This document shows, in pieces, positions 1 to 9,583 of a stretch of 64,000 bases of DNA (position 1 is its first letter; every line of letters begins with the position of its first letter). The notes under the pieces are model-generated. The model made no database searches and had not been told where the DNA came from. It was given only the letters and a program-made list of their open reading frames with translations. The stretch spans positions 62,001 through 126,000 of the forward strand of contig JAHRFE010000036.1 of NCBI GenBank assembly GCA_019084245.1, in the 5' to 3' direction. Source of the DNA: Hoeflea sp. Its GTDB lineage: Bacteria; Pseudomonadota; Alphaproteobacteria; Rhizobiales; Rhizobiaceae. The position numbers and the translations under genes are program-made.

Positions 1-164
1 GGATTGACGTCTCCGGCCGGATTGTCGTGTCCGGCAACCACCGCGACCACTGCGCCGCGGGTCGCAAGATCCCGGAGATGGGCGGCGAAGGTCTCGGTCC
101 AGCCGCGACTGAGGTCGGAGCGGACCAGCACGGTCCGGCCCTCAAGATCACGGGCACCGCTCAT
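1..164 (-). CDS. Phosphoglycerate kinase-like protein, N-terminal fragment cut by window edge
   Basis: Only the first 54 codons are in the window. The ATG overlaps the transketolase stop codon (ATGA), so the gene is translationally coupled to cbbT. The visible start has a [13 protein letters not shown] segment followed by a helix and a [11 protein letters not shown] strand. This resembles the N-terminus of phosphoglycerate kinase (VLVRxDxN, then GAxVxxxSH), but the family's usual Asn and basic substrate residues are not obvious. A pgk-like gene after cbbT would suit a Calvin cycle operon. The assignment is tentative because most of the protein lies outside the window. Confidence 0.45.
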   Translation of the reverse strand, partial: MSGARDLEGRTVLVRSDLSRGWTETFAAHLRDLATRGAVVAVVAGHDNPAGDVN

Positions 165-2176
165 GATCCCACCCTCCCGGCAAGGGTCACCGCAAGGCCA
201 GCCACATGATCGGCGGTGATGTTGAAATGCTCGTAGAGCTCCGGCGCCGGGGCGGACGCGCCAAAGCCTTCCATGCCTACGAAGGCGCCGACGGGTCCGA
301 TCCAGCGGTCCCATCCCATCCGGGCCGCGGCCTCGACCGCGATCCGGGGCGCGGTTCCGAGCACATCCTTCTGGTAGGCCTGATCCTGTGCCTCGAATTT
401 CTCCCAGCACGGCATCGAGACGACCGCAGCGCGCAGCCCGTGCTGATCCATGAGAAGCCGGGCGGCCTTGCGGGCGATCTCGACTTCCGATCCCGTGGCA
501 AGCAAGGTCACGTCCCGCTCGCCCTTGGGGTTGTGCAGCACATAGGCGCCGCGCGCCGAAAGGTTCTCTGCCTGGCTGGTTTCGCGCAGCATCGGCAGCC
601 CCTGGCGCGACAGCGCCAGCACGCTCGGCGTCGAGCGATCCCTGAGCGCCAGTTCCCAGCATTCCGCCGTCTCGACGATGTCGGCAGGCCGGTAGACATT
701 GAGGTTCGGCGTGGCGCGGAGCATGGCGAGATGCTCGACCGGCTGATGCGTCGGGCCGTCTTCGCCAAGCCCGATGGAATCATGGGTGAGCACATAGACA
801 ACGCCCTGCTCCATCAGGGCCGACAACCGGATACCGCCGCGGGCATAATCGGAAAACACCAGGAACGTGCCCCCATAGGGGATGAAGCCGCCATGCAGCG
901 ACAGCCCGTTCATCACCGCGGCCATGGCGTGCTCGCGGATACCGTAGTGCACATAGCGACCCTTGAACCGCTTCGATGCGATGGAGTCCGTTTGCGAGGT
1001 CTGGGTCAGGTTGGAACCGGTCAGATCAGCCGAGCCGCCGATGGTGAGCGTCGTGGCGGCATTGATCACCTCGAGCGCCATCTGCGAGGCCTGGCGGGTT
1101 GCGACCTTGGTGGCCTTCTCAAGATGTTCCTTGCCGAAGGCCGCCAGTTTGCGGAACACAGCTTCCGGCAGTTCGCCTGAAAGCGCCCGGTCGAAGGCGG
1201 CCCCGGTGCGGGTTGATGCATGGCGCTCCTGCCACTCCGCGCGCGCAGCCCCACCCCGCGCCGCCACGGCCTCCCAGGCCGACTTGATCGCGGCGGGTAT
1301 GACGAACGCCTCATGCGGCCAGTTGAGCTCGGTCCGGGCGCGGGCAATCTCGTCCTTGCCGAGCGGTGCGCCATGGGTCTTGTGCGAGCCCTGCATCGTC
1401 GGCGCGCCCTTGCCGATGATGGTGCGGCAGGCGATCAGCGATGGCTTTGAACTGTTGCGCGCCTTGTCGATGGCCCGGGCAATCGCCTCAGGGTCATGGC
1501 CGTCGACGCTTTGAACGTCCCAGCCCGCGGCCTTGAACCGCATGGGCTGGTTCATCGACGTGGAGAGGGAGGTGGCTCCGTCGATGGAAATTTCATTGTC
1601 GTCCCACATCACGATCAGCTTCCTGAGCTTCAGATGGCCGGCGAGATCGATCGCCTCGTGGCTGATGCCCTCCTGAAGGCAGCCGTCTCCGGCGATGACA
1701 TAGGTGTAATGGTCGACCAGCTTCCTGCCGAACCGCGCGGCCATCATTTCCTCGGCCAGCGCCATGCCGACAGCGGTGGTGATGCCCTGCCCCAGCGGCC
1801 CGGTGGTGGTTTCGACACCGAGCGTATGGCCATATTCGGGATGACCCGGCGTTTTCGATCCCAGCTGCCGGAAATTCCTCAGCTGATCGATCGTCATGTC
1901 GGAATAACCGACAAGGTGATGCAGAGCGTAGATCAGCATCGAGCCGTGTCCGGCGGAGAGCACGAAGCGGTCCCGGTCGGGCCAGTCCGGCATTGACGGG
2001 TCGATATGGATGAAACGGTTGAACAGCACGGTGGCGACATCGGCCATGCCCATCGGCATGCCGGGATGCCCCGAATTGGCAGCCTGCACGGCGTCCATCG
2101 CAAGGAACCGGATGGCGTTTGCCATGTCGCGTTCACTGGCCGCATCCGACGCGGCGATGGCTTGGGTTACGTTCAT
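161..2176 (-). CDS. cbbT: Transketolase (Calvin cycle)
   Basis: Thiamine diphosphate-dependent transketolase of 671 residues, the usual full length. It exchanges two-carbon units between sugar phosphates during ribulose 1,5-bisphosphate regeneration in the cytoplasm. The N-terminal domain carries [11 protein letters not shown] and the cofactor motif GDGCLQEG. The pyrimidine-binding domain carries the typical [15 protein letters not shown] block, and a C-terminal transketolase domain follows. The ATG has a GGAGG ribosome site six bases upstream, overlapping the end of the phosphoribulokinase gene. Position between cbbP and a pgk-like gene marks it as the cbb-operon isoform rather than the housekeeping one. 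Confidence 0.95.
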   Translation of the reverse strand: MNVTQAIAASDAASERDMANAIRFLAMDAVQAANSGHPGMPMGMADVATVLFNRFIHIDPSMPDWPDRDRFVLSAGHGSMLIYALHHLVGYSDMTIDQLRNFRQLGSKTPGHPEYGHTLGVETTTGPLGQGITTAVGMALAEEMMAARFGRKLVDHYTYVIAGDGCLQEGISHEAIDLAGHLKLRKLIVMWDDNEISIDGATSLSTSMNQPMRFKAAGWDVQSVDGHDPEAIARAIDKARNSSKPSLIACRTIIGKGAPTMQGSHKTHGAPLGKDEIARARTELNWPHEAFVIPAAIKSAWEAVAARGGAARAEWQERHASTRTGAAFDRALSGELPEAVFRKLAAFGKEHLEKATKVATRQASQMALEVINAATTLTIGGSADLTGSNLTQTSQTDSIASKRFKGRYVHYGIREHAMAAVMNGLSLHGGFIPYGGTFLVFSDYARGGIRLSALMEQGVVYVLTHDSIGLGEDGPTHQPVEHLAMLRATPNLNVYRPADIVETAECWELALRDRSTPSVLALSRQGLPMLRETSQAENLSARGAYVLHNPKGERDVTLLATGSEVEIARKAARLLMDQHGLRAAVVSMPCWEKFEAQDQAYQKDVLGTAPRIAVEAAARMGWDRWIGPVGAFVGMEGFGASAPAPELYEHFNITADHVAGLAVTLAGRVGS

Positions 2177-2186
2177 GATGGCCTCC

Positions 2187-3056
2187 TCAGGACATGCGGC
2201 GCTTGCGCTCGACCAGCTTGTTGATCAGCGGCGTGAAGATGAGCTGCATGGCGATATCAAGCTTGTCGCCCGGCACGACGATCGAGTTGGCGCGCGACAT
2301 GTAGCTGTTGTGCATCATCGACAGCAGATAGGGAAAATCGATGCCGCGCGGATTGGCGAAGCGGATCACCAGGATCGATTCCGCTGGTGTCGGGATCCAG
2401 CGCGCGACAAACGGATTGGATGTGTCGACAATCGGCACCCGCTGGAAATTGATGTCGGTCAGAGAGAATTGCGGGCAGATATAGTGCACATAGTCGGGCA
2501 TGCGCCTCAGGATCGTGTCGGTGACGGCTTCCGTGGAATAGCCGCGCGCCGCCTTGTCGCGATGGATCTTCTGGATCCATTCGAGATTGATGACAGGCAC
2601 GACGCCGATCTTCAGGTCGCAATGCTTGGCCAGATTGACCTCGTCGGTGACCACGCAGCCGTGGAGGCCTTCATAAAACAGCACGTCGGTGCCGCCGAAT
2701 TCTTCCCACTCGGTGAAAGTGCCAGGCTCGGCGCCATAGCAGGCCGCTTCGTCCGCATCGTGGATGTAATGGCGAGTTCGGCCCTTGCCGCGCCGGCCAT
2801 ATTCCTCGAACACGCTCTCAAGAATCTTGAGTTCGTTGGCCTCTGAATTGAAATGGGTGAAGTCCCGGCCGAGCGCCTTCTCCTCGGCGATCTTCTGCTT
2901 CATCGTCTGCCTGTCGAAACGGTGAAACGCATCGCCCTCGATGAAGGAGGCGGAGACGCCTTCGCGGGCGAAGATCTTCTTGAATGTCTGTTCGACAGTC
3001 GTGGTGCCCGCGCCCGATGAGCCAGTAATGGAGATGATGGGATACTTGGCTGACAT
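2187..3056 (-). CDS. cbbP: Phosphoribulokinase
   Basis: Class I (proteobacterial) phosphoribulokinase of 289 residues, making ribulose 1,5-bisphosphate from ribulose 5-phosphate and ATP. The P-loop GSSGAGTTT lies at about residues 12-20, followed by the [10 protein letters not shown] segment. The conserved FYEGLHG motif is near the middle. It lies five bases after cbbF and ten before cbbT, so the three genes almost certainly share one transcript. This gene is diagnostic for a Calvin cycle; RuBisCO itself is not in the window and is presumably further downstream, past the left edge. Confidence 0.96.
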   Translation of the reverse strand: MSAKYPIISITGSSGAGTTTVEQTFKKIFAREGVSASFIEGDAFHRFDRQTMKQKIAEEKALGRDFTHFNSEANELKILESVFEEYGRRGKGRTRHYIHDADEAACYGAEPGTFTEWEEFGGTDVLFYEGLHGCVVTDEVNLAKHCDLKIGVVPVINLEWIQKIHRDKAARGYSTEAVTDTILRRMPDYVHYICPQFSLTDINFQRVPIVDTSNPFVARWIPTPAESILVIRFANPRGIDFPYLLSMMHNSYMSRANSIVVPGDKLDIAMQLIFTPLINKLVERKRRMS

Positions 3057-3061
3057 GATGA

Positions 3062-4111
3062 TTAAACCCTGAAAAGACCGCGGTGACCGAACAAGGGCGA
3101 GCGCTCGCTGATCATCTCGGGATCGACATGATAGCGGGCGACCCGCTCGACTTTTGACTTCGAGCCGAAGATCAGCGGAACGCGCTGATGCAGGCTGGCC
3201 GGCTTGATTTCGAGGATCCGGTTGACGGAATCGGTGGCGGCGCCGTCTGCCTGCTCGACCAGGAATGCGATCGGGTTGGCCTCATAGACCAGCCGGATGC
3301 GTCCCGATCCGTACCCCTTGCGCTTGTCCGCCGGATAGAGGAACACGCCGCCGCGAATGAGAATGCGGTAGCAATCGGCCACCAGCGACGCGATCCAGCG
3401 CATGTTGAAGTCCTTTTCGCGCGGGCCTTCGCTGCCGGCGAAACAATCATCAATATAAAGCCGGACGGGCTCTTCCCAGTGGCGGTAGTTCGACACATTG
3501 ATGGCGAACTCGGAGGCGTGCTTGGGGATGGAGACCGAGTCATAGGCTTCGATGAAGTCGCCATATTTGCTCGAATGGATGAAGATCCGCGTCCCCGTGC
3601 CAACCGTCAGCACCAGCGCCAGTTGCGGCCCGTAAATGAAAAATCCCGAGGCAAGCTGGGTGGTTCCCGGCTGCATGAACGACTGCTCCGGATCGGATTT
3701 CGGGTCGCCTGTCACCGGCAGGATGGAAAAGATGGTTCCGATCGAAACATTGGTCTCAATGTTGGAGGATCCGTCGAGCGGATCGATTGCCAGCGCCAGC
3801 GGCTTCAACGGATCGATCAGGATCGCGCCGGTGTTTTCCTCTGATCCGTAGAGGGCCACCGGCACCTGGCGGATTGCCTCGAGAAAGATACCGTCGGCCA
3901 CCACATCCAGGTCTTTCTGAATGTCACCATCGGTGTTCTCACTGCCGCGCGAGGAGGCGAACCCGGCATTGAGTGCGCCCTGGGTTGTAAGCTTGCGGAC
4001 CTCGAGGGCAGCCTTCGCCAGCGCACCGATGGTCGCGGCGATGGCTTCACTGTGCGGTTTCTGGGTGAACGATCCAGATCGCAAAAAGGCAAGCAGCGAT
4101 TGACCTGACAT
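3062..4111 (-). CDS. cbbF: Fructose-1,6-bisphosphatase class I (cbb operon)
   Basis: Class I fructose-1,6-bisphosphatase / sedoheptulose bisphosphatase of 349 residues. The metal-binding DPLDGSSNIETN motif and the YGSEENTG segment are present. I chose the ATG giving MSGQSLLAF because GGGAGGA lies eight bases upstream; a TTG eight codons earlier has no ribosome site. First gene of the minus-strand cbb operon, divergent from cbbR. The start codon and its ribosome site are embedded in a perfect inverted repeat described separately. Confidence 0.94.
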   Translation of the reverse strand: MSGQSLLAFLRSGSFTQKPHSEAIAATIGALAKAALEVRKLTTQGALNAGFASSRGSENTDGDIQKDLDVVADGIFLEAIRQVPVALYGSEENTGAILIDPLKPLALAIDPLDGSSNIETNVSIGTIFSILPVTGDPKSDPEQSFMQPGTTQLASGFFIYGPQLALVLTVGTGTRIFIHSSKYGDFIEAYDSVSIPKHASEFAINVSNYRHWEEPVRLYIDDCFAGSEGPREKDFNMRWIASLVADCYRILIRGGVFLYPADKRKGYGSGRIRLVYEANPIAFLVEQADGAATDSVNRILEIKPASLHQRVPLIFGSKSKVERVARYHVDPEMISERSPLFGHRGLFRV

Positions 4112-4137
4112 TGTGGCACTCCTCCCGTGCCACAATG
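4109..4137 (-). promoter_or_regulatory. Perfect hairpin enclosing the cbbF ribosome binding site and start
   Basis: The arms CATTGTGGCAC and GTGCCACAATG are perfect 11-base inverted repeats separated by seven bases. Read on the minus strand, the loop is GGGAGGA, the Shine-Dalgarno sequence of cbbF, and the 3' arm ends in the cbbF ATG. Seen directly. A role in translation control, or as a DNA operator in the cbbR-cbbF gap, is inference. Confidence 0.6.
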
Positions 4138-4164
4138 AATAAAGAAATTGCTATGTTTGTAAAT

Positions 4165-4200
4165 TTTAACTTATTGACCTATTGAGTAAGTTTAACTTAT
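4165..4200. promoter_or_regulatory. Probable CbbR operator: direct repeat TTTAACTTAT x2
   Basis: The 10-base sequence TTTAACTTAT occurs twice, 26 bases start to start, in the AT-rich gap between cbbR and cbbF. LysR-type CbbR proteins bind paired half-sites in this kind of divergent interval. The second copy lies just before the cbbR ATG, consistent with autoregulation. Binding itself is inferred. Confidence 0.45.
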
Positions 4201-4208
4201 ATCTGGAC

Positions 4209-5183
4209 ATGCTCAACATCTCCCTTCGCCAGATGCGCACGCTCATCGCCATCCAGAAGCACGGCAAGATTTCCGCCGCCGCGCGCGCCTTGGGCCTGAC
4301 CTCACCGGCGGTCACCCTGCAATTGCAGCAACTGGAGCAGGAACTGGGTTGCCAGTTGTTTTTGCGCACAAAATCAGGTTCGCAACCGACCGAAATCGGC
4401 GAGATAGCCATTCAGACCGCGCACCGGCTGATCAACGAACTGACCTCATTCCAGGAAACCGTCCAGGCTCACAAGGGCGTCTCCGCTGGCACGATCCGGC
4501 TCGGCGTCGTGTCGACCGGCAAATATTTCGCACCGCGCGTTATTGCCGCATTCACCGCAGTCCATCCCGGAATCTCGATGACGCTTGTTGCCGCCAACAG
4601 GTCGGAGATCATTCAGAAACTGCACGATCATGAGATCGATGTCGCACTGATGGGCCGGCCGCCGACGACGTTCAAGGTCCATGCGACCCTGTTCGGCGAT
4701 CATCCGCTGGTCTTCATCGCGAACCCCGATCACCCGCTGGTCGGCAAGCTCGACGTTACCAAGGAAGAACTGGCCGAACAGAAATTCATTGTCCGCGAAA
4801 GGGGGTCTGGAACCCGGTCGTCATTCGAGTTCTTCATGTCCGACACGGTGAACGGACTCAGCGCCGTGCCGACGGAAATGGATTCCAACGAAACCATCAA
4901 GCAGGCCGTCATTGCCGGGCTCGGGATCGCCTTCATCTCCGGACACACCATCGAGCAGGAGTGCCAGAGCGGCAAGATCGCCATTCTCGATGCGGTGGAA
5001 ACGCCGATCCGGCGGCAGTGGTTTTCCATACGCCACGCGAGCCGCACCTCGACGCCCGCCCTGCAGGCGCTCGACGATTTCCTCAGGCATCGCGGACCCA
5101 GCCTGCTCCCGGTCCTGTCCAAGCCTTACCCGGCCATGTCGTCTTCGGTCTGTGACGATCAGGGCCCCTACCACCCCGATTAG
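4209..5183 (+). CDS. cbbR: LysR-family regulator of the cbb operon
   Basis: LysR-type transcriptional regulator of about 324 residues. The N-terminal winged helix has SLRQMRTLIAIQKHGKIS then LTSPAVTLQLQQLE, the usual CbbR recognition region. The rest is a periplasmic-binding-protein-like effector domain. I placed the start at the ATG giving MLNISLRQM, as in CbbR proteins; an in-frame TTG nine codons earlier overlaps the repeat operator. Divergent from cbbF, so it most likely activates the cbb operon in response to a metabolite such as phosphoenolpyruvate or RuBP (known for the family). Confidence 0.9.
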   Translation: MLNISLRQMRTLIAIQKHGKISAAARALGLTSPAVTLQLQQLEQELGCQLFLRTKSGSQPTEIGEIAIQTAHRLINELTSFQETVQAHKGVSAGTIRLGVVSTGKYFAPRVIAAFTAVHPGISMTLVAANRSEIIQKLHDHEIDVALMGRPPTTFKVHATLFGDHPLVFIANPDHPLVGKLDVTKEELAEQKFIVRERGSGTRSSFEFFMSDTVNGLSAVPTEMDSNETIKQAVIAGLGIAFISGHTIEQECQSGKIAILDAVETPIRRQWFSIRHASRTSTPALQALDDFLRHRGPSLLPVLSKPYPAMSSSVCDDQGPYHPD

Positions 5184-5193
5184 GCCACCCCGG

Positions 5194-6846
5194 TTAGGCG
5201 ATTGCTTCGGCCCGGCCCGCCTGCCGCCCCGAAAAGATGCAGCCGCCCAGGAAACTGCCTTCGAGCGCATTGTAGCCGTGATAGCCGCCACCGCCGAAGC
5301 CGCTGACTTCGCCCGCGGCAAACAATCCCTCGATCCTCTCGCCTTGTGCGTTGAGAACCTGGCTATTGAGATCTGTCTCCAGACCGCCCAATGTCTTGCG
5401 GGTGATGATGTGCAGCTTGACCGCAATCAGCGGACCATTCTCGGGATCAAGAAACCGGTGCGGCCTGGCTGTGCGCATCAATTTGTCGCCACGATAGTTG
5501 CGCGCCGCATGCACCGCCATCAGCTGTGCATCCTTGGTGAAGGGGTTGTCGATCTGGCTGTCGCGCGCAACGATCTGTGACCGCAGCTTTTCAAGATCAA
5601 TCAGATCGCTGCCCTTCCGGTTCATCCCAGCGACAAGGTCCTCCAGGCTTTTGGCGACAATGAAATCCTCGCCATGCTGCTTGAACGCCTCCACCGCCGG
5701 TGTTGCCTGCTTGTTGAGGAGCCGCTGCCGGATCACCTGAAGCCAGCTTTTGGCAGCGAAATCCGGGTTCTGCTCCGAACCGGACAGCGCCACTTCCTTC
5801 TTGAGGATCTTCTGCGTCATGACGAACCAGGAATAGTCATGCCCGGTCGAAAGGATCGCCTTGAGCGTCGACAGCGTGTCGAACCCCGGCATGCAGGGCG
5901 GCTTCAACCGGTTGCCGGTCGCGTCGAACCACATCGACGATGGGCCCGGCAGGATACGGATACCATGATTGGGCCAGATCGGATCCCAGTTCTTCACCCC
6001 TTCCGTGTAGTGCCACATCCGGTCGGCATTGATCACCCGCCCTCCCGCGGCTTGCGTGATCGCGATCATCCTTCCATCGACATGGGCGGGAACGCCGGCA
6101 ATCATCTCGCGCGGCGGCTCGCCCAGCCTGTCACGCGGCCAGGATTTGCGCACCAGGTCGAAATCGCCGCCGATGCCGCCCGAGGTCACCAGGACGCTGG
6201 CCGCTCGGAGTTCGAATTCCCCTGCAATGTCGCGGCTGGTCGATTGCCCGCGCTCCTTGACGTCACCAACCAGGATCTCGCCCGAGACCCCTTTGACCAC
6301 TTTGTTTTCGGTGATGATGTGCGAGCAGCGATGCCGGAACTTGAGTTCAATCCGCCCCACCTTCGCATGCGCCAGAACGCGGCTGACGAAAGGCGCGATC
6401 GTACCCGGACCGACGCCCCAGGTCAGGTGGAAGCGCGGCACCGAATTGCCGTGGCCGTCGGCAAACGAGCCGCCGCGCTCGGCCCAGCCGACAACCGGGA
6501 ACCAGCGCATCCCCATGCCGTGCAGCCACGGCCGCATCTCGCCGGCAGCAAACTCCACATAGGCCTCGGCCCATCTGCGCGGCCAGTAGTCCTCCTTGCG
6601 GTCGAACTGCGCCGAGCCCATCCAGTCATTGAGTGCAAGCTCGCGGCTATCCTTGATGCCCATCCGTCGCTGTTCGGGCGTATCGACCAGAAACAGCCCG
6701 CCCAGCGACCAGAAAGCCTGACCGCCCAGAAAATTTTCGGGCTCCTGGTCGAGAATGACCACCCGCTTGCCCCTGTCGGCGAGTTCGGCGGCAGCCACCA
6801 GGCCTGCCAGTCCTCCGCCCACCACGATCACATCGCAACCGTCCAT
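5194..6846 (-). CDS. FAD-binding dehydrogenase, ketosteroid-dehydrogenase/fumarate-reductase fold
   Basis: Flavoprotein of about 550 residues. The N-terminal Rossmann motif DVIVVGGGLAGLVAAAELA is followed by an acidic strand end (VVILDQE). A C-terminal GLFAAGEVSGFGGGGYHG block closes the FAD site. These are typical of the uncharacterised FAD-binding dehydrogenase family related to 3-oxosteroid 1-dehydrogenase. The start was set at MDGCDV, which has GGGAGA seven bases upstream; longer forms lack one. Convergent with cbbR, ten bases apart. Substrate unknown. Confidence 0.8.
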   Translation of the reverse strand: MDGCDVIVVGGGLAGLVAAAELADRGKRVVILDQEPENFLGGQAFWSLGGLFLVDTPEQRRMGIKDSRELALNDWMGSAQFDRKEDYWPRRWAEAYVEFAAGEMRPWLHGMGMRWFPVVGWAERGGSFADGHGNSVPRFHLTWGVGPGTIAPFVSRVLAHAKVGRIELKFRHRCSHIITENKVVKGVSGEILVGDVKERGQSTSRDIAGEFELRAASVLVTSGGIGGDFDLVRKSWPRDRLGEPPREMIAGVPAHVDGRMIAITQAAGGRVINADRMWHYTEGVKNWDPIWPNHGIRILPGPSSMWFDATGNRLKPPCMPGFDTLSTLKAILSTGHDYSWFVMTQKILKKEVALSGSEQNPDFAAKSWLQVIRQRLLNKQATPAVEAFKQHGEDFIVAKSLEDLVAGMNRKGSDLIDLEKLRSQIVARDSQIDNPFTKDAQLMAVHAARNYRGDKLMRTARPHRFLDPENGPLIAVKLHIITRKTLGGLETDLNSQVLNAQGERIEGLFAAGEVSGFGGGGYHGYNALEGSFLGGCIFSGRQAGRAEAIA

Positions 6847-7070
6847 CTCGTCGTCTCCCAAGCAACCGCCGGCCCATGCTCCTCGACCGGTCAAAACCTT
6901 CGCCTCCTCCTCCACGAAGCGGATGGCTTTTGAGCGACGGGACCACAAATTCGGGGACTTGTCGACGGCTTAGACGGCTTGCCTGTGCACGGAGCAGGCG
7001 ATCACACGATGATCCGCTCCTGCAGCTTCGAAGATGGCGCAAGGTCACATTGCCGATGGGGTCGCGCCCT

Positions 7071-8342
7071 TCACAGGCTCCTGATCACCTGGTTGACCGC
7101 AAAGGCCGCCTGATAGAAGCCAGCCTTCAGCCCCCGCGCGGTCTCCTGGCTTACATCCGTCACCGGCATCAGCAGATCGGCCTCGGCGCCGCCCGCCAGA
7201 AGATCCGCCATGGCCTTGCCGAAGATCGTCCCCGGCGCGATGCCGCGGCCATTGTAGCCGACCGGCGTGTAGAGCCCGTCGTCAAGCCGGTGGATGCGTG
7301 GCAGGTGGTCGGCGGTCATGGCAATCCGGCCATGCCAGGATGTCTCGAACTCCACCGGACCCAGGTCGGGAAACAGCCGCCGGAGCTGCCGCGCCGCCCA
7401 GCGCTCCGACAGTCCCCTGGACCCGCCGATCGCAGACCCCATCGAGCCGATGATCAGCCGGTCGGACGCATCGCGCCTGAGCGAGAACATGATCCTGCCG
7501 GTGTCCCAGATGCCCTGGCGCTCGGGCAGGATGTCGGCGATCCGCGCACCGAGAGGAATGGTCGCAACCTGGAAAAAATGGATCGGCACGAAGCTGCCTT
7601 CAAGCCCTGGCCAGAGCCCGTCGGAATAGGCGTTGGTGGCCAGGATGACCGACTTCGCCTTCACTGTGCCTTGCCCGGTCTCGAGCAGCCAGCCACCGGG
7701 TTGCTTGACGAGTTTGGTAACCGGCGCCTCGGTGTGAATGCGCGCGCCCGCACCCTTCGCCGCGCGTGCCAGGCCGCGCACATAGCCCATCGGATTGAGC
7801 GTTCCGGCGCGGGCGTCGAGCAGGCCGCCATGGAAGGCCTGGCTGCCGATCTTCTCTGCTGTCTCCTGCCGCGACAGCAGTCTCACCGGCGCGCCGAGTC
7901 GCGCCCATTCCTCCGCCCTGCGTGTCAGGTCCTTGAGCCCGCCCTCGGAATGGGCGGCGTGAATGGTGCCGGTGCGGGTCAATTCGCAGCGAATCTGGTG
8001 CTTCTCGATCAGCGACATGACATAGGCCGGGCCCTCGCCCAGAATGTCGACCAGCCGCGCCCCGCGCTCGCCGCCAAGCTTGGCCCGCACATCCTGCGGC
8101 GGCAGCCACAGGCCGGCATTGAGCAGCCCGACATTGCGCCCGGAGCCGCCAAACCCGATCTGCCGGGCTTCCAGAACGCAGCACTCCAGCCCTCGCTCCG
8201 CCGCGTGCAGCGCCGTCGACAGCCCGGTATATCCACCGCCGACGATCGCGACATCGGTCGTCACATCGCCGGTCGTCGGCGAGCGGTAATCAGATTCCTC
8301 CGCGGTGTCATCCCACAGGGAAAGCGTCGATGGACCAGGCAT
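7071..8342 (-). CDS. FAD-dependent amine/amino-acid oxidoreductase (DAO family, PuuB-like)
   Basis: D-amino-acid oxidase family protein of about 423 residues. The dinucleotide-binding motif DVAIVGGGYTGLSTALHAAERG lies near residue 32. It is followed by GGSGRNVGLLNAGLW, a region found in gamma-glutamylputrescine oxidase and related enzymes, and a C-terminal GYNGRGIAPGT motif. Such enzymes oxidise amines to aldehydes or imines with release of H2O2. I chose the ATG preceded by AAGGA rather than a GTG six codons upstream. It stands alone, so the substrate cannot be inferred from neighbours. Confidence 0.75.
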   Translation of the reverse strand: MPGPSTLSLWDDTAEESDYRSPTTGDVTTDVAIVGGGYTGLSTALHAAERGLECCVLEARQIGFGGSGRNVGLLNAGLWLPPQDVRAKLGGERGARLVDILGEGPAYVMSLIEKHQIRCELTRTGTIHAAHSEGGLKDLTRRAEEWARLGAPVRLLSRQETAEKIGSQAFHGGLLDARAGTLNPMGYVRGLARAAKGAGARIHTEAPVTKLVKQPGGWLLETGQGTVKAKSVILATNAYSDGLWPGLEGSFVPIHFFQVATIPLGARIADILPERQGIWDTGRIMFSLRRDASDRLIIGSMGSAIGGSRGLSERWAARQLRRLFPDLGPVEFETSWHGRIAMTADHLPRIHRLDDGLYTPVGYNGRGIAPGTIFGKAMADLLAGGAEADLLMPVTDVSQETARGLKAGFYQAAFAVNQVIRSL

Positions 8343-8513
8343 GGCTTGAGATTCCTTCACTCCGAAACGTCGCCGGCGCTCCGGTTGGAGACCGGCCGCG
8401 ACGTTGACGAGTGTTGGACCAAGCGCCCCGTTGCGTCAATCACGCAAGAGCTGCCAATGCAGGTTTCGGCCTGCTACAGGCTGTCGCGCTGTGCGGGCCG
8501 CGCAAGGCGGCGA

Positions 8514-9338
8514 TTACACCATCTCGGCATCCGCCTCGATCTTCCACTTGACCTTGCCTGCGTCGAGAAAATCGATGGAATGGATCACGGTGCTGTCTTC
8601 GCGCAGGAAACAGACATTGTAGTTGGGCGCCAGATCCCCATAGCCCATCCGGTTGATCTGGCCGGTGAAGTCCGGCCAGCAGGTGTGATTGGTCGACCGC
8701 GGCGCCGAATAGGGGATGCCGCCGACCACACCGCTCAGCGTGTAGTGGCAATGGCCGAAAAACAGATGCGCAACGGTGTCGTTGTACTCTTTCAGCAGCG
8801 CCTGCAATTCCCGCTCGTTGAAGATGCCGATGACATCGGCGTTGGCGACATTCACCCGGACCGGATTGTGGTGCATGAACAGATAGGCCTTCTGGCTTGC
8901 TGCCCGCGCGCCGTCGAGCACCTGCGTGAGCCAGGCCATGCGGCTGTCGCAATAGAGCCCGCCATGCCGGCCCGCATCGACCGTGTCCATGTAGACGAAC
9001 AGCCCCGCCGGGGTCTCCTCGGTCCACTGGATGAACCCTGCCCCGTCGCGATTGGTCCCTGAAAACACCGACGCAAAGGTCTCGCGGTTGTCGTGATTGC
9101 CGATCAACAGCCGCGGCGCGAGCTTGTCCTTGAGCGAACTCGCGGCCAGGATGCCTGCCAGTTCACGATAGCTTTCCTCCAGCCCGTAATGCGTCAGGTC
9201 GCCGGTGATCACCACCCGGTCGGCGTCCTGGTCATGGGCCTCCACATAGGCCAGGCATTTCCTGAAATTGGCGATCGGGTCGAGCCCGAGGATCGGCTCC
9301 GGATTGATATGAATGTCGGAAATATGCACGAGCTTCAT
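8514..9338 (-). CDS. Class III cyclic-nucleotide/glycerophosphodiester phosphodiesterase-like metallophosphoesterase
   Basis: Calcineurin-like phosphoesterase of 274 residues with all metal-ligand motifs in order: HISDIH, ITGDLTHYG, IGNHDN, MHHNP and GHCH. The order and spacing match the CpdA/GpdQ group, which hydrolyses cyclic nucleotides or glycerophosphodiesters. The start MKLVHISDIH has AAGGAA seven bases upstream; the longer reading frame adds sequence unlike the family. A glycerophosphodiester substrate would fit the phosphate-scavenging theme of the window, but that is only a guess. Confidence 0.8.
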   Translation of the reverse strand: MKLVHISDIHINPEPILGLDPIANFRKCLAYVEAHDQDADRVVITGDLTHYGLEESYRELAGILAASSLKDKLAPRLLIGNHDNRETFASVFSGTNRDGAGFIQWTEETPAGLFVYMDTVDAGRHGGLYCDSRMAWLTQVLDGARAASQKAYLFMHHNPVRVNVANADVIGIFNERELQALLKEYNDTVAHLFFGHCHYTLSGVVGGIPYSAPRSTNHTCWPDFTGQINRMGYGDLAPNYNVCFLREDSTVIHSIDFLDAGKVKWKIEADAEMV

Positions 9339-9527
9339 CAGGGTTTCCTTTGGATTTCCAGCGTCACTATCCGGAAAATGTTGCCGGCCCATGACAATCC
9401 TCAGCCAGGACAACAGGCTGAGGCTGTTTCGATCAAGATGATCAAGCCAGCGCATTCGGTTCAAGCCTCAATGGCGGCCATTCAACAGAACTTCGTTCGG
9501 CAAAACTGCCTCTCCCTGACAAACAGC

Positions 9528-9559
9528 AACGCCGCGCGTTCGAGTGAACGCGCGGCGTT
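9528..9559 (-). terminator. Strong stem-loop after the Cache-like gene
   Basis: Perfect 14-base arms (AACGCCGCGCGTTC and its complement) enclose a four-base loop. On the minus strand the stem lies about 25 bases after the stop of the Cache-like gene and is followed by GCTGTTTG. This fits a transcription terminator for the chemoreceptor-Cache operon, although the T run is weak. Confidence 0.65.
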
Positions 9560-9583
9560 GCATGTCAAGCAACTTGGGTGGAA

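Noticed and set aside
5674-6933. Plus-strand frame of 419 codons opposite the FAD dehydrogenase
   Set aside because: Antisense to a well supported flavoprotein, with shadow-type composition.
6876-9062. Plus-strand open frame of 728 codons opposite the amine oxidase and phosphoesterase genes
   Set aside because: It is antisense to two clear gene families, has arginine/proline-rich composition and no domain. Long antisense frames are expected at this G+C content.
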